This document shows, piece by piece, positions 1 to 7,505 of a stretch of DNA of 10,846 nt (positions are counted from its first letter, which is position 1; each line of letters begins with the position of its first letter). The notes beneath the pieces are model-generated. The model was not told the DNA's origin, did not search any database, and worked only from the letters and a program-made list of their open reading frames with translations. The stretch lies in NCBI GenBank assembly GCA_020440405.1, contig JAGROF010000115.1:1-10846 (forward strand), written 5' to 3'. The position numbers and the translations under genes were made by a program. The DNA comes from Chlamydiia bacterium (lineage in GTDB: Bacteria > Chlamydiota > Chlamydiia > Chlamydiales > Simkaniaceae).

Positions 1-17
1 TTTTTTTTTTTTTTTTT
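1..17. repeat. 17-base poly-T homopolymer at the window edge
   Basis: The window opens with an unbroken run of 17 T (poly-A on the minus strand). The stop codon of the TPR gene is made from the T just before the run plus its first two A residues on the minus strand. A run of this length at the very edge of a sequence is typical of a contig end or a poorly resolved homopolymer. It could also be a genuine A-rich stretch. The true run length is uncertain. Confidence 0.9.
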
Positions 18-393
18 AGAAATAGAGGGTATTTCCCCAAAGGTGCCAGGCTTCAAAGCAAAAGGGATTGAGAATGGTGGCACGTTTGAATTTTTTACTG
101 GCAAGGGTCAATCCTTCCTCATTCCCTTCGTTGCTTCCATATTCAAAGAGGGAAAGGCCTTGATTCAAGAAAAGCTCATAATTGGAAGGGTCAAGCTTTG
201 CAGCCATGTCAAAATAGGCCAGTCCTCCTTTATCTCCCTGAAGGAGGCGGAATTCTCCCTTTTGAAAAAGGGCAGAGGTTAACGCTGAGTAATCTCTCTT
301 TTTAAGGTCCTCTATAGGAGCTCCTAGCTCTTTTGTTTCCCTTTGAGGAAGCTCGAAGTCTGAAGAATTTTTTATCTGGGTTGTCTTTGCCAT
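16..393 (-). CDS. TPR-repeat protein, probably truncated or frameshifted at the window edge
   Basis: The 125-residue product is soluble, with no signal peptide or membrane segment. After a polar N-terminus of about 35 residues it shows TPR-like helix pairs. One runs at roughly residues 38-71 and ends in the typical 'KLDPSN' turn. A second follows from about 72 and ends 'ATILNPFCFEAWHLWGN', the usual start of a further TPR. The protein stops abruptly after the first helix of that next repeat, and its TAA is built from the first bases of a 17-A run, so the natural protein is probably longer. The layout recalls SycD/LcrH-like or general TPR scaffold proteins of Chlamydiae, but I cannot assign a partner. 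The start is the ATG at 393. A well-formed promoter lies about 55-80 bases upstream. It is transcribed divergently from the thioesterase gene. Confidence 0.7.
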   Translation of the reverse strand: MAKTTQIKNSSDFELPQRETKELGAPIEDLKKRDYSALTSALFQKGEFRLLQGDKGGLAYFDMAAKLDPSNYELFLNQGLSLFEYGSNEGNEEGLTLASKKFKRATILNPFCFEAWHLWGNTLYF

Positions 394-446
394 GAACCTA
401 TTCTGTTTTCACATCAACTTATTTTTGCAAGGATGATGAAAGGGTG

Positions 447-475
447 ATTATAGGAGAGGGGGGTATTTTCGACAA
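447..475 (-). promoter_or_regulatory. sigma70-like promoter for the TPR gene
   Basis: On the minus strand there is a perfect -10 box TATAAT (447-452) and, after a 17-base spacer (453-469), a -35 box TTGTCG (470-475) that keeps the TTG and four of six consensus bases. Transcription would start near 440 and give a leader of about 47 bases before the ATG at 393. It sits in the 195-base divergent intergenic region (394-588). I found no equally good promoter there for the plus-strand thioesterase gene. A -10-like TTTAAT (527-532) lacks a matching -35. Confidence 0.5.
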
Positions 476-588
476 TGGGTGGCTTCTCTTAAAAATAGAT
501 TTCCACGACCTTGAGAAGATTCGATTTTTAATTGATAACCTTAACATAAAGGGTTTAAAAAAAGTCATTCTTAACGTAAAATTTAACC

Positions 589-981
589 ATGTTTATTTAC
601 CACCGTCTGATCCATGTTCAAGATACTGATGCAACAGGAGTTCTCTACTTTGCCAATCAGCTTCAAATAGCTCTTGAAGCTTTTGAAGAATTTTTACTTG
701 CTCAGGGGTTTTCTATTGGAGAGATGGTGCGTAAAAATGAAATTTTACTTCCCATTGTGCACACAGAGGGAGATTTTTTTGCACCTCTGACAGTCGGAGA
801 TCGAGTGGAGGTTCGGATGCAATTTTCAAAGATTGGAACCACCTCATTTACACACACTTCTGAAATCTACAAAGGGGAAGCCTGCTTTGGGAAGGCTTCG
901 ATTGTTCATGTCGTCTATTGTCCAAAGAAAAAAGAAGGAATTCCCATTCCTAAAGAGTTTAAATCATTAATAACGAAGTAG
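589..981 (+). CDS. menI: 4HBT-family acyl-CoA thioesterase, likely DHNA-CoA hydrolase (MenI)
   Basis: This 130-residue protein has the size and layout of a single-domain hotdog-fold thioesterase of the 4-hydroxybenzoyl-CoA thioesterase/YbgC group. The active-site loop is visible near the N-terminus (residues 11-23, 'QDTDATGVLYFAN'). It contains D14, in the DxxG position of the family's catalytic aspartate. The loop is followed by the long helix with 'EAFEEFL' and the basic-acidic strands of the fold. In the menaquinone pathway such an enzyme releases 1,4-dihydroxy-2-naphthoate from DHNA-CoA before prenylation by MenA. The substrate is inferred from context: all other pathway genes lie in the facing operon and none of them encodes a thioesterase. 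A general YbgC-like short-chain thioesterase is the alternative. The ATG start gives the usual short lead before the active-site loop, although the Shine-Dalgarno is poor. A membrane-protein gene follows after 7 bases. Confidence 0.8.
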   Translation: MFIYHRLIHVQDTDATGVLYFANQLQIALEAFEEFLLAQGFSIGEMVRKNEILLPIVHTEGDFFAPLTVGDRVEVRMQFSKIGTTSFTHTSEIYKGEACFGKASIVHVVYCPKKKEGIPIPKEFKSLITK

Positions 982-988
982 GTCACTT

Positions 989-1408
989 ATGGAAATCGTT
1001 AAAAAAGCGGGATACTCTAATCCTCAGCAGTCACTGGAAAGGTTTTGCTATTGTTTTATCATTGCTACGCTTACTACAGGGGTTGCAAAGGTACTTATTC
1101 CGTCTTCAAGCTTGGCATCTCATATGATTTTTAATGGAACAACTTCGACAATAGCGCTTGCCATGTGGGAAAACGATCATCCCAAAAAATGGATGATTCA
1201 ATCAGAGCCGAATAAGCAGTGGTGGGCCAATGTTGTAGGGTTTACGATTTTTTCTTTTGGGTCTCTGTGGACTGCACGGGTTGTCACTGGACTTGCAGCA
1301 GAAGGGATTTCAAAGAAAAACATGATCGCTCGGGGATTGTTTTTAGTGGGAGCTGGAACGGCTAGTGCTTATACCCTCGAGTCTTGGAGGCAGCATCAAA
1401 GAAACTAA
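989..1408 (+). CDS. small hydrophobic membrane protein of unknown function
   Basis: I do not recognise this 139-residue protein. It has three or four candidate membrane segments: residues about 18-38, a weaker one at 45-60, 79-103 and 112-130. A polar loop lies between the second and third ('ENDHPKKWMIQSEPNKQWW'), and the C-terminal tail is short and basic. There is no cleavable signal peptide. Its ATG lies 7 bases after the thioesterase stop, with an AGGT Shine-Dalgarno-like stretch upstream overlapping that stop, so the two genes are very likely cotranscribed. Its last 47 bases overlap the 3' end of menE on the opposite strand. A role in quinone handling at the membrane is only a guess from position. 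The codon structure and tight coupling make it likely to be a real gene. Confidence 0.65.
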   Translation: MEIVKKAGYSNPQQSLERFCYCFIIATLTTGVAKVLIPSSSLASHMIFNGTTSTIALAMWENDHPKKWMIQSEPNKQWWANVVGFTIFSFGSLWTARVVTGLAAEGISKKNMIARGLFLVGAGTASAYTLESWRQHQRN

Positions 1409-2678
1409 TCGGGATTTTGAACTTGGGAAGAAAAGAGCTGAGATAGCTCCGGAGTTTTTCCTCTTCAATTGCCCCGTCGCTTTCAATATAAGCCGTAGGA
1501 CGGAATCCAAATTCTTCATCCGGAGTGGGGACCACTTCTGCATAAGAAATCCCGTCAATGCTTTTTAGGAGCTTCTCAATTTCTTCAGGTTGAATATTTT
1601 CCCCTCCACTGATGAATAAGCGGTCTTTGCGTCCACGGATTTGAAGGCCAGAATTGGGAGAGTAGGTTCCAAGATCTGAGGTTAAAAAGTAGCCTTCTTC
1701 ATTGAGAGGGAGTGAAAGCGATCCATCCTCCTGTAGATAGCCTTGAAATAGCGTTTTCCCTCGGACCCAAATTTCTCCAATGGGGGAGATTTTGATTTCT
1801 CGATAGGGCAGAGGATGCCCTAGAGAAAAGGGGCCTTCTGAAAAATGCGTTGTGATTTGAGAACTCATTTCTGTCATCCCGTAGGTGGGGTGAACCTTGA
1901 GTCCTCTGGCTACAGCTTCATGGTAAAGGGAGGGAGAAATCGTGGCACCACCGAGAAGAATGTGGGGCTTATTAGAAATCGCTTCTTCTCTTAAAAGGCG
2001 ATAGAGTTGCGTTGGAATCATCGAAGTGTGGGTGACTTCCATATCGGAAAGAGCGACAGCCCCTCCTGCTAAAAACGTGCGAAAAAGAATCGCAATTCCG
2101 GCAATGTGATACAAGGGAAGAGATAAATGGTAACGGTCCCCTTGTTTAATGGGGAGATAGGCGTTTGATCCCAAGGCACTATAGTAGTGGTTTCCTAAAG
2201 AATGGCAGGCAATTTTCGGTTTGGCTGAGGTTCCTGAAGTGAAAAGGTAAGTTGCAAGAGCGTCTTTATTTAAAAAGACTTGGTCTCGTTTTTTTCCTTT
2301 CACAAGAAGGCGTGAGAAGGGGATGACAATTTGCTTGAGCTTAGGGAGGGAGTGGTCGTCGGGAACAAGGAGAAAAGGGGCTTGGAATTCATCCAGTTGC
2401 TGGGGCAGTGCGTCTAGCGGATGGTAGGTGTTGATAGGACAGGCAATCGCGCCAAGGCGAAAAAGGGCAAAAAAGATCAGGGGAGTGGGAAAGGATGTAG
2501 TGGGAAGCAGCGCAATGGGATCGCCCGCTTTCACCCCTTCCTTTTTTAACATTGAAGCGCATCCTTCAATCAAGGCTTCGCATTCGAGATAGCTCCACTT
2601 TTTCTCCGGAGAAATTAGGGCCCATTCATGGGGCGCTTTTCTCGCATGAAGAGAGAAGGGACACTCAAACACATTCAT
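1362..2678 (-). CDS. menE: o-succinylbenzoate-CoA ligase (MenE)
   Basis: This ANL-superfamily adenylating enzyme activates o-succinylbenzoate with ATP and then forms OSB-CoA. The 438 residues show the phosphate-binding loop 'TSGTSAKPK' (147-155), the A5 motif 'TYGMTE' (265-270), the adenosine-binding aspartate D335 in 'TSDLG', and the hinge region 'GRKDRLFISGGENIQPEEIE' (349-368). The C-terminal domain is the shortest possible: the expected A10 lysine appears to be K437 in 'KTRGYKH', and the stop comes one residue later, where relatives usually continue 'SGKILR...'. I chose the ATG at 2678. An in-frame TTG one codon earlier is also possible. The start overlaps the end of menC by 14 bases, and AGG of 'CAGGTAATTCTTG' could act as a weak Shine-Dalgarno. 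This is the last gene of the operon, and its 3' end overlaps the convergent membrane gene by 47 bases. Confidence 0.93.
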   Translation of the reverse strand: MNVFECPFSLHARKAPHEWALISPEKKWSYLECEALIEGCASMLKKEGVKAGDPIALLPTTSFPTPLIFFALFRLGAIACPINTYHPLDALPQQLDEFQAPFLLVPDDHSLPKLKQIVIPFSRLLVKGKKRDQVFLNKDALATYLFTSGTSAKPKIACHSLGNHYYSALGSNAYLPIKQGDRYHLSLPLYHIAGIAILFRTFLAGGAVALSDMEVTHTSMIPTQLYRLLREEAISNKPHILLGGATISPSLYHEAVARGLKVHPTYGMTEMSSQITTHFSEGPFSLGHPLPYREIKISPIGEIWVRGKTLFQGYLQEDGSLSLPLNEEGYFLTSDLGTYSPNSGLQIRGRKDRLFISGGENIQPEEIEKLLKSIDGISYAEVVPTPDEEFGFRPTAYIESDGAIEEEKLRSYLSSFLPKFKIPISFFDAASKTRGYKH

Positions 2679-3489
2679 CAAGAATTACCTGAACTTTTTC
2701 CGTTTTTAAGCTCCATTTTTTCGGAAAATAGAGCTTACCATGTTTTAGCTGGGGCGTTTCTTCAAACAGGGAATCTTCAAACAAATGACAGGTTCCCAGC
2801 CCCATGGGTTTTAGTGGGAGGTTTAACCGAAACGCGAGCTTCGCGATTTGGTAGATCCCTATTTCACTCTCATAACTGCTGCTTAAAATAAAATCGACCC
2901 CTTTTGTTTTTTCAGGGAGAGGATATCCCGATAATGTGGGCTTAATTACGTGAGCTTGAACATTAGGATAATGGGGCGTTTCTTCCCTAAGCGATTCATC
3001 TAAAGCAACAGGATAAGGAAAGGCCTTCTGATCTTCTCCTGCTTTTAAGGGCTCTTCAAAGTATTCTAAGTGAGGAAAGTGCTGCGCTAAAGAAAGAGCA
3101 TCCTTTAAGCTCCACTGTTGATTCATATCTACCCCTACAGCTTCCTGGGTTTCTAACTTTGCAATCGCTTCAGTGAGTGTTAAATGTCCTACTTTTATCT
3201 TGTCTTGATGGAGAGTGCGCACAGGAATAGACTCGACCTCCAGAGGAGATAGCAAATCAAGAATTGCTGCTGCCCGCCCCCACTGTACAGAGGGATATCC
3301 CGAGTCGGTTCCTTCAATGAGATCTTCTAAAGCCTCTTCAAGGGTCTCCTTGCTATATCCCGGAAGGGGAGCGACTTCTCCCCAGCCCACTCTACCGCTG
3401 TCCGACTCTAACCGAATGAGAATCCCTTCCCGGATTCCCCCTTGAAAAGGACGCGCATAGCGATAAAGAGATCTCTTCAAAAAAACCAC
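2665..3489 (-). CDS. menC: o-succinylbenzoate synthase (MenC)
   Basis: This enolase-superfamily enzyme dehydrates SHCHC to o-succinylbenzoate. Despite its modest length (274 residues against about 320 in E. coli), the full catalytic set is readable: the KxK pair K97/K99 in 'DKIKVG', the metal ligands D121 ('GVDMNQQW'), E145/E146 ('YFEEPL') and D164 ('ALDES'), and the second catalytic lysine K183 in 'VIKPTLSG'. The N-terminal capping domain begins '[11 protein letters not shown]', as expected. The start is GTG at 3489, inside the last codons of menA (13-base overlap). A TTG at codon 4 is an alternative, and no ATG is available nearby. No clear Shine-Dalgarno is present, so translation probably depends on ribosomes terminating at menA. 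The 3' end overlaps menE. Confidence 0.92.
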   Translation of the reverse strand: MVFLKRSLYRYARPFQGGIREGILIRLESDSGRVGWGEVAPLPGYSKETLEEALEDLIEGTDSGYPSVQWGRAAAILDLLSPLEVESIPVRTLHQDKIKVGHLTLTEAIAKLETQEAVGVDMNQQWSLKDALSLAQHFPHLEYFEEPLKAGEDQKAFPYPVALDESLREETPHYPNVQAHVIKPTLSGYPLPEKTKGVDFILSSSYESEIGIYQIAKLAFRLNLPLKPMGLGTCHLFEDSLFEETPQLKHGKLYFPKKWSLKTEKVQVILDECV

Positions 3490-4325
3490 CCCACACAGAA
3501 AACGACCGTATAGAGTGTTTGTAGCCGCCCCACTTTGGGAAAAAGAGGAGCAAACGTTTCAGCTTTTTTCGCTTTAAACACCTGACCGATCAACGGAACA
3601 CCTAATAAAGCGGTAGCAACCGTGGGAAGATAAATTTCTTGCAAAAGAGGAATCAATGCGGCACCCATCAAGCAACAGGCGAATTCCCACTTTCCAAATC
3701 GGAGCCCAAACCGGACAGGCAAGGTTTTCTTTCCCACTTTGCGGTCTTGTTCGCGGTCCCGTAGATTATTCATGGCTAAGATGGCCGTTGATAAAAGTCC
3801 TGGAGGAAGCCCTGCTAAAATCGCCACAGGGCTTACACTTCCTGTTTGCAAGTACGTCACTCCTGCGACAGCAACGGGCCCAAAAAATACCAGGACAAAG
3901 AAATCTCCGAGCCCTAAGTATCCCAAAGGATAGGGACCTCCCGTATATAAGTAGCCTAATAGAATTGCTAAAAGGGCAAGAAGCCCAATCGGCCACCCTC
4001 CAACCGACATTAAATAAAGGCCCATCAAAGCGGCGACTCCAAAGACGGCAAACGTCACTTTGCGCATCTTTTCAGGAGAGACCAGTCCCGCTTGCACCAG
4101 ACGACGCGGTCCTTTTCGCTCTGAAGTGTCTGCACCTTTCAGGAAGTCGATGTAGTCATTAGCAAAGTTAGTCCCGATTTGCACGGCTAAGGCAAAGAGA
4201 AGGCAAGCGCAAAAGATCCCCCAATGAAAAGGGGCGATTTTATGCGCAATCACACTTCCAATTAAAACAGGAGAAAGCGAAGCAATTAACGTTTTGGGAC
4301 GTGCTCCCTCGATCCAAATTTTCAT
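3477..4325 (-). CDS. menA: 1,4-dihydroxy-2-naphthoate polyprenyltransferase (MenA)
   Basis: This integral membrane UbiA-family prenyltransferase attaches the polyprenyl side chain to DHNA, with loss of CO2, to give demethylmenaquinone. The 282-residue sequence is highly hydrophobic, with about eight or nine segments. Both diphosphate/Mg-binding aspartate motifs are present: N56-D57-x-x-D60 continuing to 'KGADT' (D66), and N187-x-x-D190-x-x-x-D194 in 'NNLRDREQD'. The N-terminus '[20 protein letters not shown]' matches the family. The ATG overlaps the menB stop as ATGA, and the 3' end overlaps the GTG start of menC. Length and motifs are normal for MenA. UbiA-type quinone or chlorophyll prenyltransferases are less likely given the neighbours. 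Confidence 0.95.
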   Translation of the reverse strand: MKIWIEGARPKTLIASLSPVLIGSVIAHKIAPFHWGIFCACLLFALAVQIGTNFANDYIDFLKGADTSERKGPRRLVQAGLVSPEKMRKVTFAVFGVAALMGLYLMSVGGWPIGLLALLAILLGYLYTGGPYPLGYLGLGDFFVLVFFGPVAVAGVTYLQTGSVSPVAILAGLPPGLLSTAILAMNNLRDREQDRKVGKKTLPVRFGLRFGKWEFACCLMGAALIPLLQEIYLPTVATALLGVPLIGQVFKAKKAETFAPLFPKVGRLQTLYTVVFCVGWFF

Positions 4326-5158
4326 GGTCTTTTAGGAAACTTTGAGAAGTCTGGCTTCCGTTTTTCCAAAAAGGAGCGATGTCCTTCTTGTGCTTCTTCT
4401 GACATGTAGTAGAGAAGGGTCGCATTTCCCGCGAGTTCTTGCAATCCAATTTCTCCATCACAATCAGCATTGAGTCCAGCTTTTAAGCAGCGCAAGGCCA
4501 AAGGAGAATGTTCGAGCATTTTCTCACACCACTCGATGGTTGTTGTTTCCAAGTCTTCAAGTGGAACGACAGTGTTGACAAGTCCCATGTCTAAGGCTTC
4601 TTGAGCATTATACTGTTTGCAAAGATACCAGATTTCTCGCGCCTTTTTTTGCCCGACGATGCGCGCCAAGTAGCTAGCGCCAAGTCCTCCATCAAAAGAG
4701 CCCACTTTAGGGCCTGTTTGTCCAAAGATGGCATTGTCAGCAGCAATTGTTAAGTCGCAGACAACATGGAGAACGTGTCCTCCTCCAATGGCATACCCTG
4801 CCACCATGGCAACAACAGGCTTGGGGCATGTGCGGATTTGTCGTTGGAAATCGAGGACATTTAAGCGGTGGATCCCTTCATCGTCACTATATCCTGCTTC
4901 TCCACGGATCGACTGATCACCTCCCGAACAAAAGGCGCGTCCTCCTTCACCCGTTAAGATAATCACTCCAATTTTAGGGTCATTCCGCGCATTGTCAAGA
5001 GCTTGCATCATTTCTTGAACCGTCAGAGGGCGAAACGCATTATGAATGCGAGGGCGATTGATCGAAATTTTTGCAATTCCCCCCATTTTATGGTACAGAA
5101 TGTCTGTGAATTCTCCAGCAACACTCCAAGTAAGTCGCTTTTCTTGTGTAGTACTCAT
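4322..5158 (-). CDS. menB: 1,4-dihydroxy-2-naphthoyl-CoA synthase (MenB)
   Basis: This crotonase-fold enzyme closes the second ring by Dieckmann-type condensation of OSB-CoA to DHNA-CoA. From the ATG at 5158 the product has 278 residues. Motifs include the oxyanion-hole segment '[13 protein letters not shown]' (70-82), '[17 protein letters not shown]' (120-136), and '[16 protein letters not shown]' (145-160). Glycine at G149, where other MenB enzymes carry an acidic side chain, is the mark of the bicarbonate-dependent class typified by E. coli MenB. The reading frame is open to an ATG at 5185, but 5158 is preferred: it has GGAGG four bases upstream, it forms an ATGA overlap with menH, and the nine extra residues resemble no family feature. 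The 3' end forms a second ATGA overlap, with menA. Confidence 0.95.
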   Translation of the reverse strand: MSTTQEKRLTWSVAGEFTDILYHKMGGIAKISINRPRIHNAFRPLTVQEMMQALDNARNDPKIGVIILTGEGGRAFCSGGDQSIRGEAGYSDDEGIHRLNVLDFQRQIRTCPKPVVAMVAGYAIGGGHVLHVVCDLTIAADNAIFGQTGPKVGSFDGGLGASYLARIVGQKKAREIWYLCKQYNAQEALDMGLVNTVVPLEDLETTTIEWCEKMLEHSPLALRCLKAGLNADCDGEIGLQELAGNATLLYYMSEEAQEGHRSFLEKRKPDFSKFPKRP

Positions 5159-5799
5159 AAGGCCTCCATAAGATGCTTTGCGCATTGTTTTGGGTTTTCA
5201 ATGTGAATTGCGTGTCCGCTGTTGGGAATCCACGTCACGGGAAATTGCTCCTGCAATTTTTTTCCAATCAAGCGGTACTTTATATCATTTTCTCCAAATA
5301 AAAAGGCAAGGGGGCAGGCAAAATCTTTGAGCTTAGGCCATAAATTGGGGAGGCGCGCGGGGCTAAATGTGCGGATGACCTGTGCAAGCATCAGGGGGTC
5401 GTGTCGCCTCTGTGTGCGATCCACTTGAAATCCTTTAAATAGCGGTTGGGCATACCATGCATCTAAAAAGCGCTCCATCCCTTCTTTTTCTAAAAGGCAG
5501 GCCCACTTTTCATCACTTGCGAGGCGCGCGGCTCCTTCTTCTCCGGGGTTTGCTGAAAGGAGAATAAGCTTGTTGACACGCTTGGGGTATTTTAAAGCAT
5601 AATGCATCGCTAGCCGTCCTCCCATGGAGTAACCCACAAGGGTGACACCTGAGCCGATTTCTTCTTCAAAAGCTTGGAGGTCCAGTGAGCGCCCACGGTG
5701 CCCTGGCAAAGACAGGCAGCGATAGGGACAAGAGAGCCTGCGGGTGATTTCTTCCCAATCTTCAACCACTCCTAAAAAGCCATGCAAAAAGGTTAACAT
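5155..5799 (-). CDS. menH: SHCHC synthase (MenH), alpha/beta hydrolase
   Basis: MenH is an alpha/beta-hydrolase-fold lyase that removes pyruvate from SEPHCHC to give SHCHC. The protein has 214 residues, somewhat shorter than the roughly 250 of E. coli MenH. It contains the oxyanion segment 'LHGFLG' (5-10), the nucleophile elbow 'GYSMGGR' with S58, the acid D172 in 'GENDIKY' and H196 in '[11 protein letters not shown]', making a complete triad. 'LPGHRGRS' (31-38) is also typical. The ATG at 5799 overlaps the end of menD by 7 bases, and the TGA overlaps the menB ATG. Taken alone, the fold could be any small hydrolase. Position between menD and menB makes MenH the clear choice. Confidence 0.9.
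   Translation of the reverse strand: MLTFLHGFLGVVEDWEEITRRLSCPYRCLSLPGHRGRSLDLQAFEEEIGSGVTLVGYSMGGRLAMHYALKYPKRVNKLILLSANPGEEGAARLASDEKWACLLEKEGMERFLDAWYAQPLFKGFQVDRTQRRHDPLMLAQVIRTFSPARLPNLWPKLKDFACPLAFLFGENDIKYRLIGKKLQEQFPVTWIPNSGHAIHIENPKQCAKHLMEAL
5163..5167 (-). promoter_or_regulatory. ribosome binding site of menB (GGAGG)
   Basis: GGAGG lies on the minus strand within the last codons of menH, four bases before the ATG at 5158. It decides the menB start in favour of 5158 over the in-frame ATG at 5185, which has only A-rich sequence with no Shine-Dalgarno upstream. Its position inside menH fits reinitiation by ribosomes finishing menH. Confidence 0.65.
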
Positions 5800-7505
5800 G
5801 CCCCAACCCGTGCAGAAATCTCTTGGAGATGAGATAGAAGATCTGCATGGATCGCAGTATTTTGCCCTTGCGCGGTCTTGACTTCAATCAGCAGTGGAGA
5901 GGGATCGCCTAGGAGGGCTGCCATATCCCCAAGGTTTTGAGGGTTTTCATAAGGAAGATTGAACAGAGGTGCCGCATGTTTTAGCACATGAGAGTGAGGT
6001 GTTGTAAAAAGAGGAGTCTGGTTTCCTGTTGGAAGAAAATGAAAAATATCTCCTCCCTCGTTATTCACAATAATGAGTTTTACGGGGAGATCTTTGAGTT
6101 GAGCCAAAGAGTTAAGATCATGGAGGAAAGCAAGGTCGCCTAAAAACGCAATCACAGGTTTTCCGCATCCTCTAGCGAGTCCACAGGCCGTAGCGATGTT
6201 CCCATCGATTCCTGAAAGGCCGCGGTTTCCATAAATCGGTCCGACAGGGGACTCTGGAACAAAAAATGCCTCTCCATTTCTCACATTCATGCTGTTGGAA
6301 AAAAAGAGGGCTGCAGAAGGAGGAATCGCATCCTTTAATGCATGGAATAAAAAGGGTTCTGAAAACTCTTGGTGCACTTCAAAGTAGCTCGAGACCCCCT
6401 TCGAAGTGAGGCGATTTAATTCTTTCCAATCTTTGAGCCATGCAGAAGGAGGGCGTCCAGAGAGGAAACGGGGCAAATGAGTCAGGAAGTGAGCCATGTC
6501 GGTTTGAGCGCGGTGTGTGACGCAGTGGGTGTGGTCTTTTCGGTCTGCATGGGGAGATACATGGCAATGCACCTTAGGTTTTTTAGAGGCGATCCAGTCG
6601 GTCAGTTTTGCAGAGACAAATCGGTCTCCTAGCTGCAAAATTGCATCGGGGGCATAATCTTCATGGGCCCCAATTGCCTTTAGAATGAGGTCGTAGTAAG
6701 GAATCACTCCATAGCCTCTTCCTCCACCCCGGACTGAGGAAAAGATATCGGGAAAGATGGGCCATTGAAGAGTGCGTGACAGCCCATAAAGAGTTTCTAA
6801 ATCGTGGACTTCAGTGGTTCCACTAACGAGGATGAGGCCCCGTTCATATTCCGCAAGTTCATCGGCGATCCGTTCCATGTCCTTTTCTTCGAGAAGCCTT
6901 TTTCCTAAGGAAAGGGAGGTTTGAGCCATCGGAGGGCTTTGATAAGAGGACTTTGGCTCTGAGCTTAAAAGAGGTTTACGAAACATGCAGTTCAAGTGGA
7001 CAGGACCGCGTGGCTCTTTAAGAGCGCGGCTCATCGCCTGGGCCACAGTCGTTCCGATATAGCTTGTAGAAATCGAGTCATCAGGGCAAGGGAGGTCCTC
7101 TTGCCACTGGACAAAATTAGAAAATATCTTCACTTGATCTGTGGTTTGATTGGCTCCACAATCCCGGAGTTCAGGAGGGCGATCAGCCGTGAGCACAATG
7201 AGAGGAACATGATCGTGATAGGCTTCCATAATTGCAGGAAGAAGATTGCCAACAGCTGTTCCTGAGGTCACAATTAAGGCAACCGGCTGTCGGCTCCCTT
7301 TGGACAATCCTAAGGCATGGTAAGCCATTCCCCGTTCGTCATAATGGACAAATGTTTCCGCTAGAGGGTGGCGTCCTGCAGCAACTGTAAGAGGAGTAGA
7401 GCGAGCCCCAGGGCTTAAACAAAACGCGCGGACCCCATGGTGAATGAGCTCTTTGATCAAAAAATGAGCCCACAGATCATTGAGAAGAGCAGTGTCTTTT
7501 TTCAT
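5793..7505 (-). CDS. menD: SEPHCHC synthase (MenD), ThDP-dependent
   Basis: MenD is the thiamine-diphosphate enzyme that adds the succinyl semialdehyde unit from 2-oxoglutarate to isochorismate, the committed step of the pathway. The 570-residue length is normal. The N-terminal Pyr domain shows 'LSPGARSTPLT' (30-40) and 'HYDERGMAYHALGLSKG' with the cofactor-activating glutamate E57, followed by 'TSGTAVGNLLPAIMEA' and 'LTADRPPELRDCGANQ'. The C-terminal PP domain shows 'GNRGLSGIDGN' (426-436) and the Mg/ThDP motif starting 'GDLAFLHDLN' (458-467 region) and reaching 'NNEGGDIF'. The ATG at 7505 overlaps the menF stop as ATGA. The 3' end overlaps menH by 7 bases. Confidence 0.96.
   Translation of the reverse strand: MKKDTALLNDLWAHFLIKELIHHGVRAFCLSPGARSTPLTVAAGRHPLAETFVHYDERGMAYHALGLSKGSRQPVALIVTSGTAVGNLLPAIMEAYHDHVPLIVLTADRPPELRDCGANQTTDQVKIFSNFVQWQEDLPCPDDSISTSYIGTTVAQAMSRALKEPRGPVHLNCMFRKPLLSSEPKSSYQSPPMAQTSLSLGKRLLEEKDMERIADELAEYERGLILVSGTTEVHDLETLYGLSRTLQWPIFPDIFSSVRGGGRGYGVIPYYDLILKAIGAHEDYAPDAILQLGDRFVSAKLTDWIASKKPKVHCHVSPHADRKDHTHCVTHRAQTDMAHFLTHLPRFLSGRPPSAWLKDWKELNRLTSKGVSSYFEVHQEFSEPFLFHALKDAIPPSAALFFSNSMNVRNGEAFFVPESPVGPIYGNRGLSGIDGNIATACGLARGCGKPVIAFLGDLAFLHDLNSLAQLKDLPVKLIIVNNEGGDIFHFLPTGNQTPLFTTPHSHVLKHAAPLFNLPYENPQNLGDMAALLGDPSPLLIEVKTAQGQNTAIHADLLSHLQEISARVGAC

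Noticed and set aside
1..17. Poly-T run as the tail of an intrinsic terminator for the TPR gene
   Set aside because: On the coding (minus) strand the run is poly-A, not poly-T, and no hairpin precedes it.
444..629. 61-codon plus-strand open frame before the thioesterase gene
   Set aside because: It overlaps the start of the thioesterase in another frame, covers the TPR promoter, and shows no recognisable domain.
1362..1408. Bidirectional terminator between the convergent operons
   Set aside because: The genes overlap by 47 bases and no stem with a T-run is visible there.
3656..4162. 168-codon plus-strand open frame antisense to menA
   Set aside because: It lies entirely within menA, which has full UbiA-family motifs. 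The antisense product is rich in Arg, Ser and Pro with no domain, typical of a shadow frame.
5159..5185. Upstream ATG for menB
   Set aside because: It has no Shine-Dalgarno, while the ATG at 5158 has GGAGG and forms the ATGA overlap seen at other junctions.
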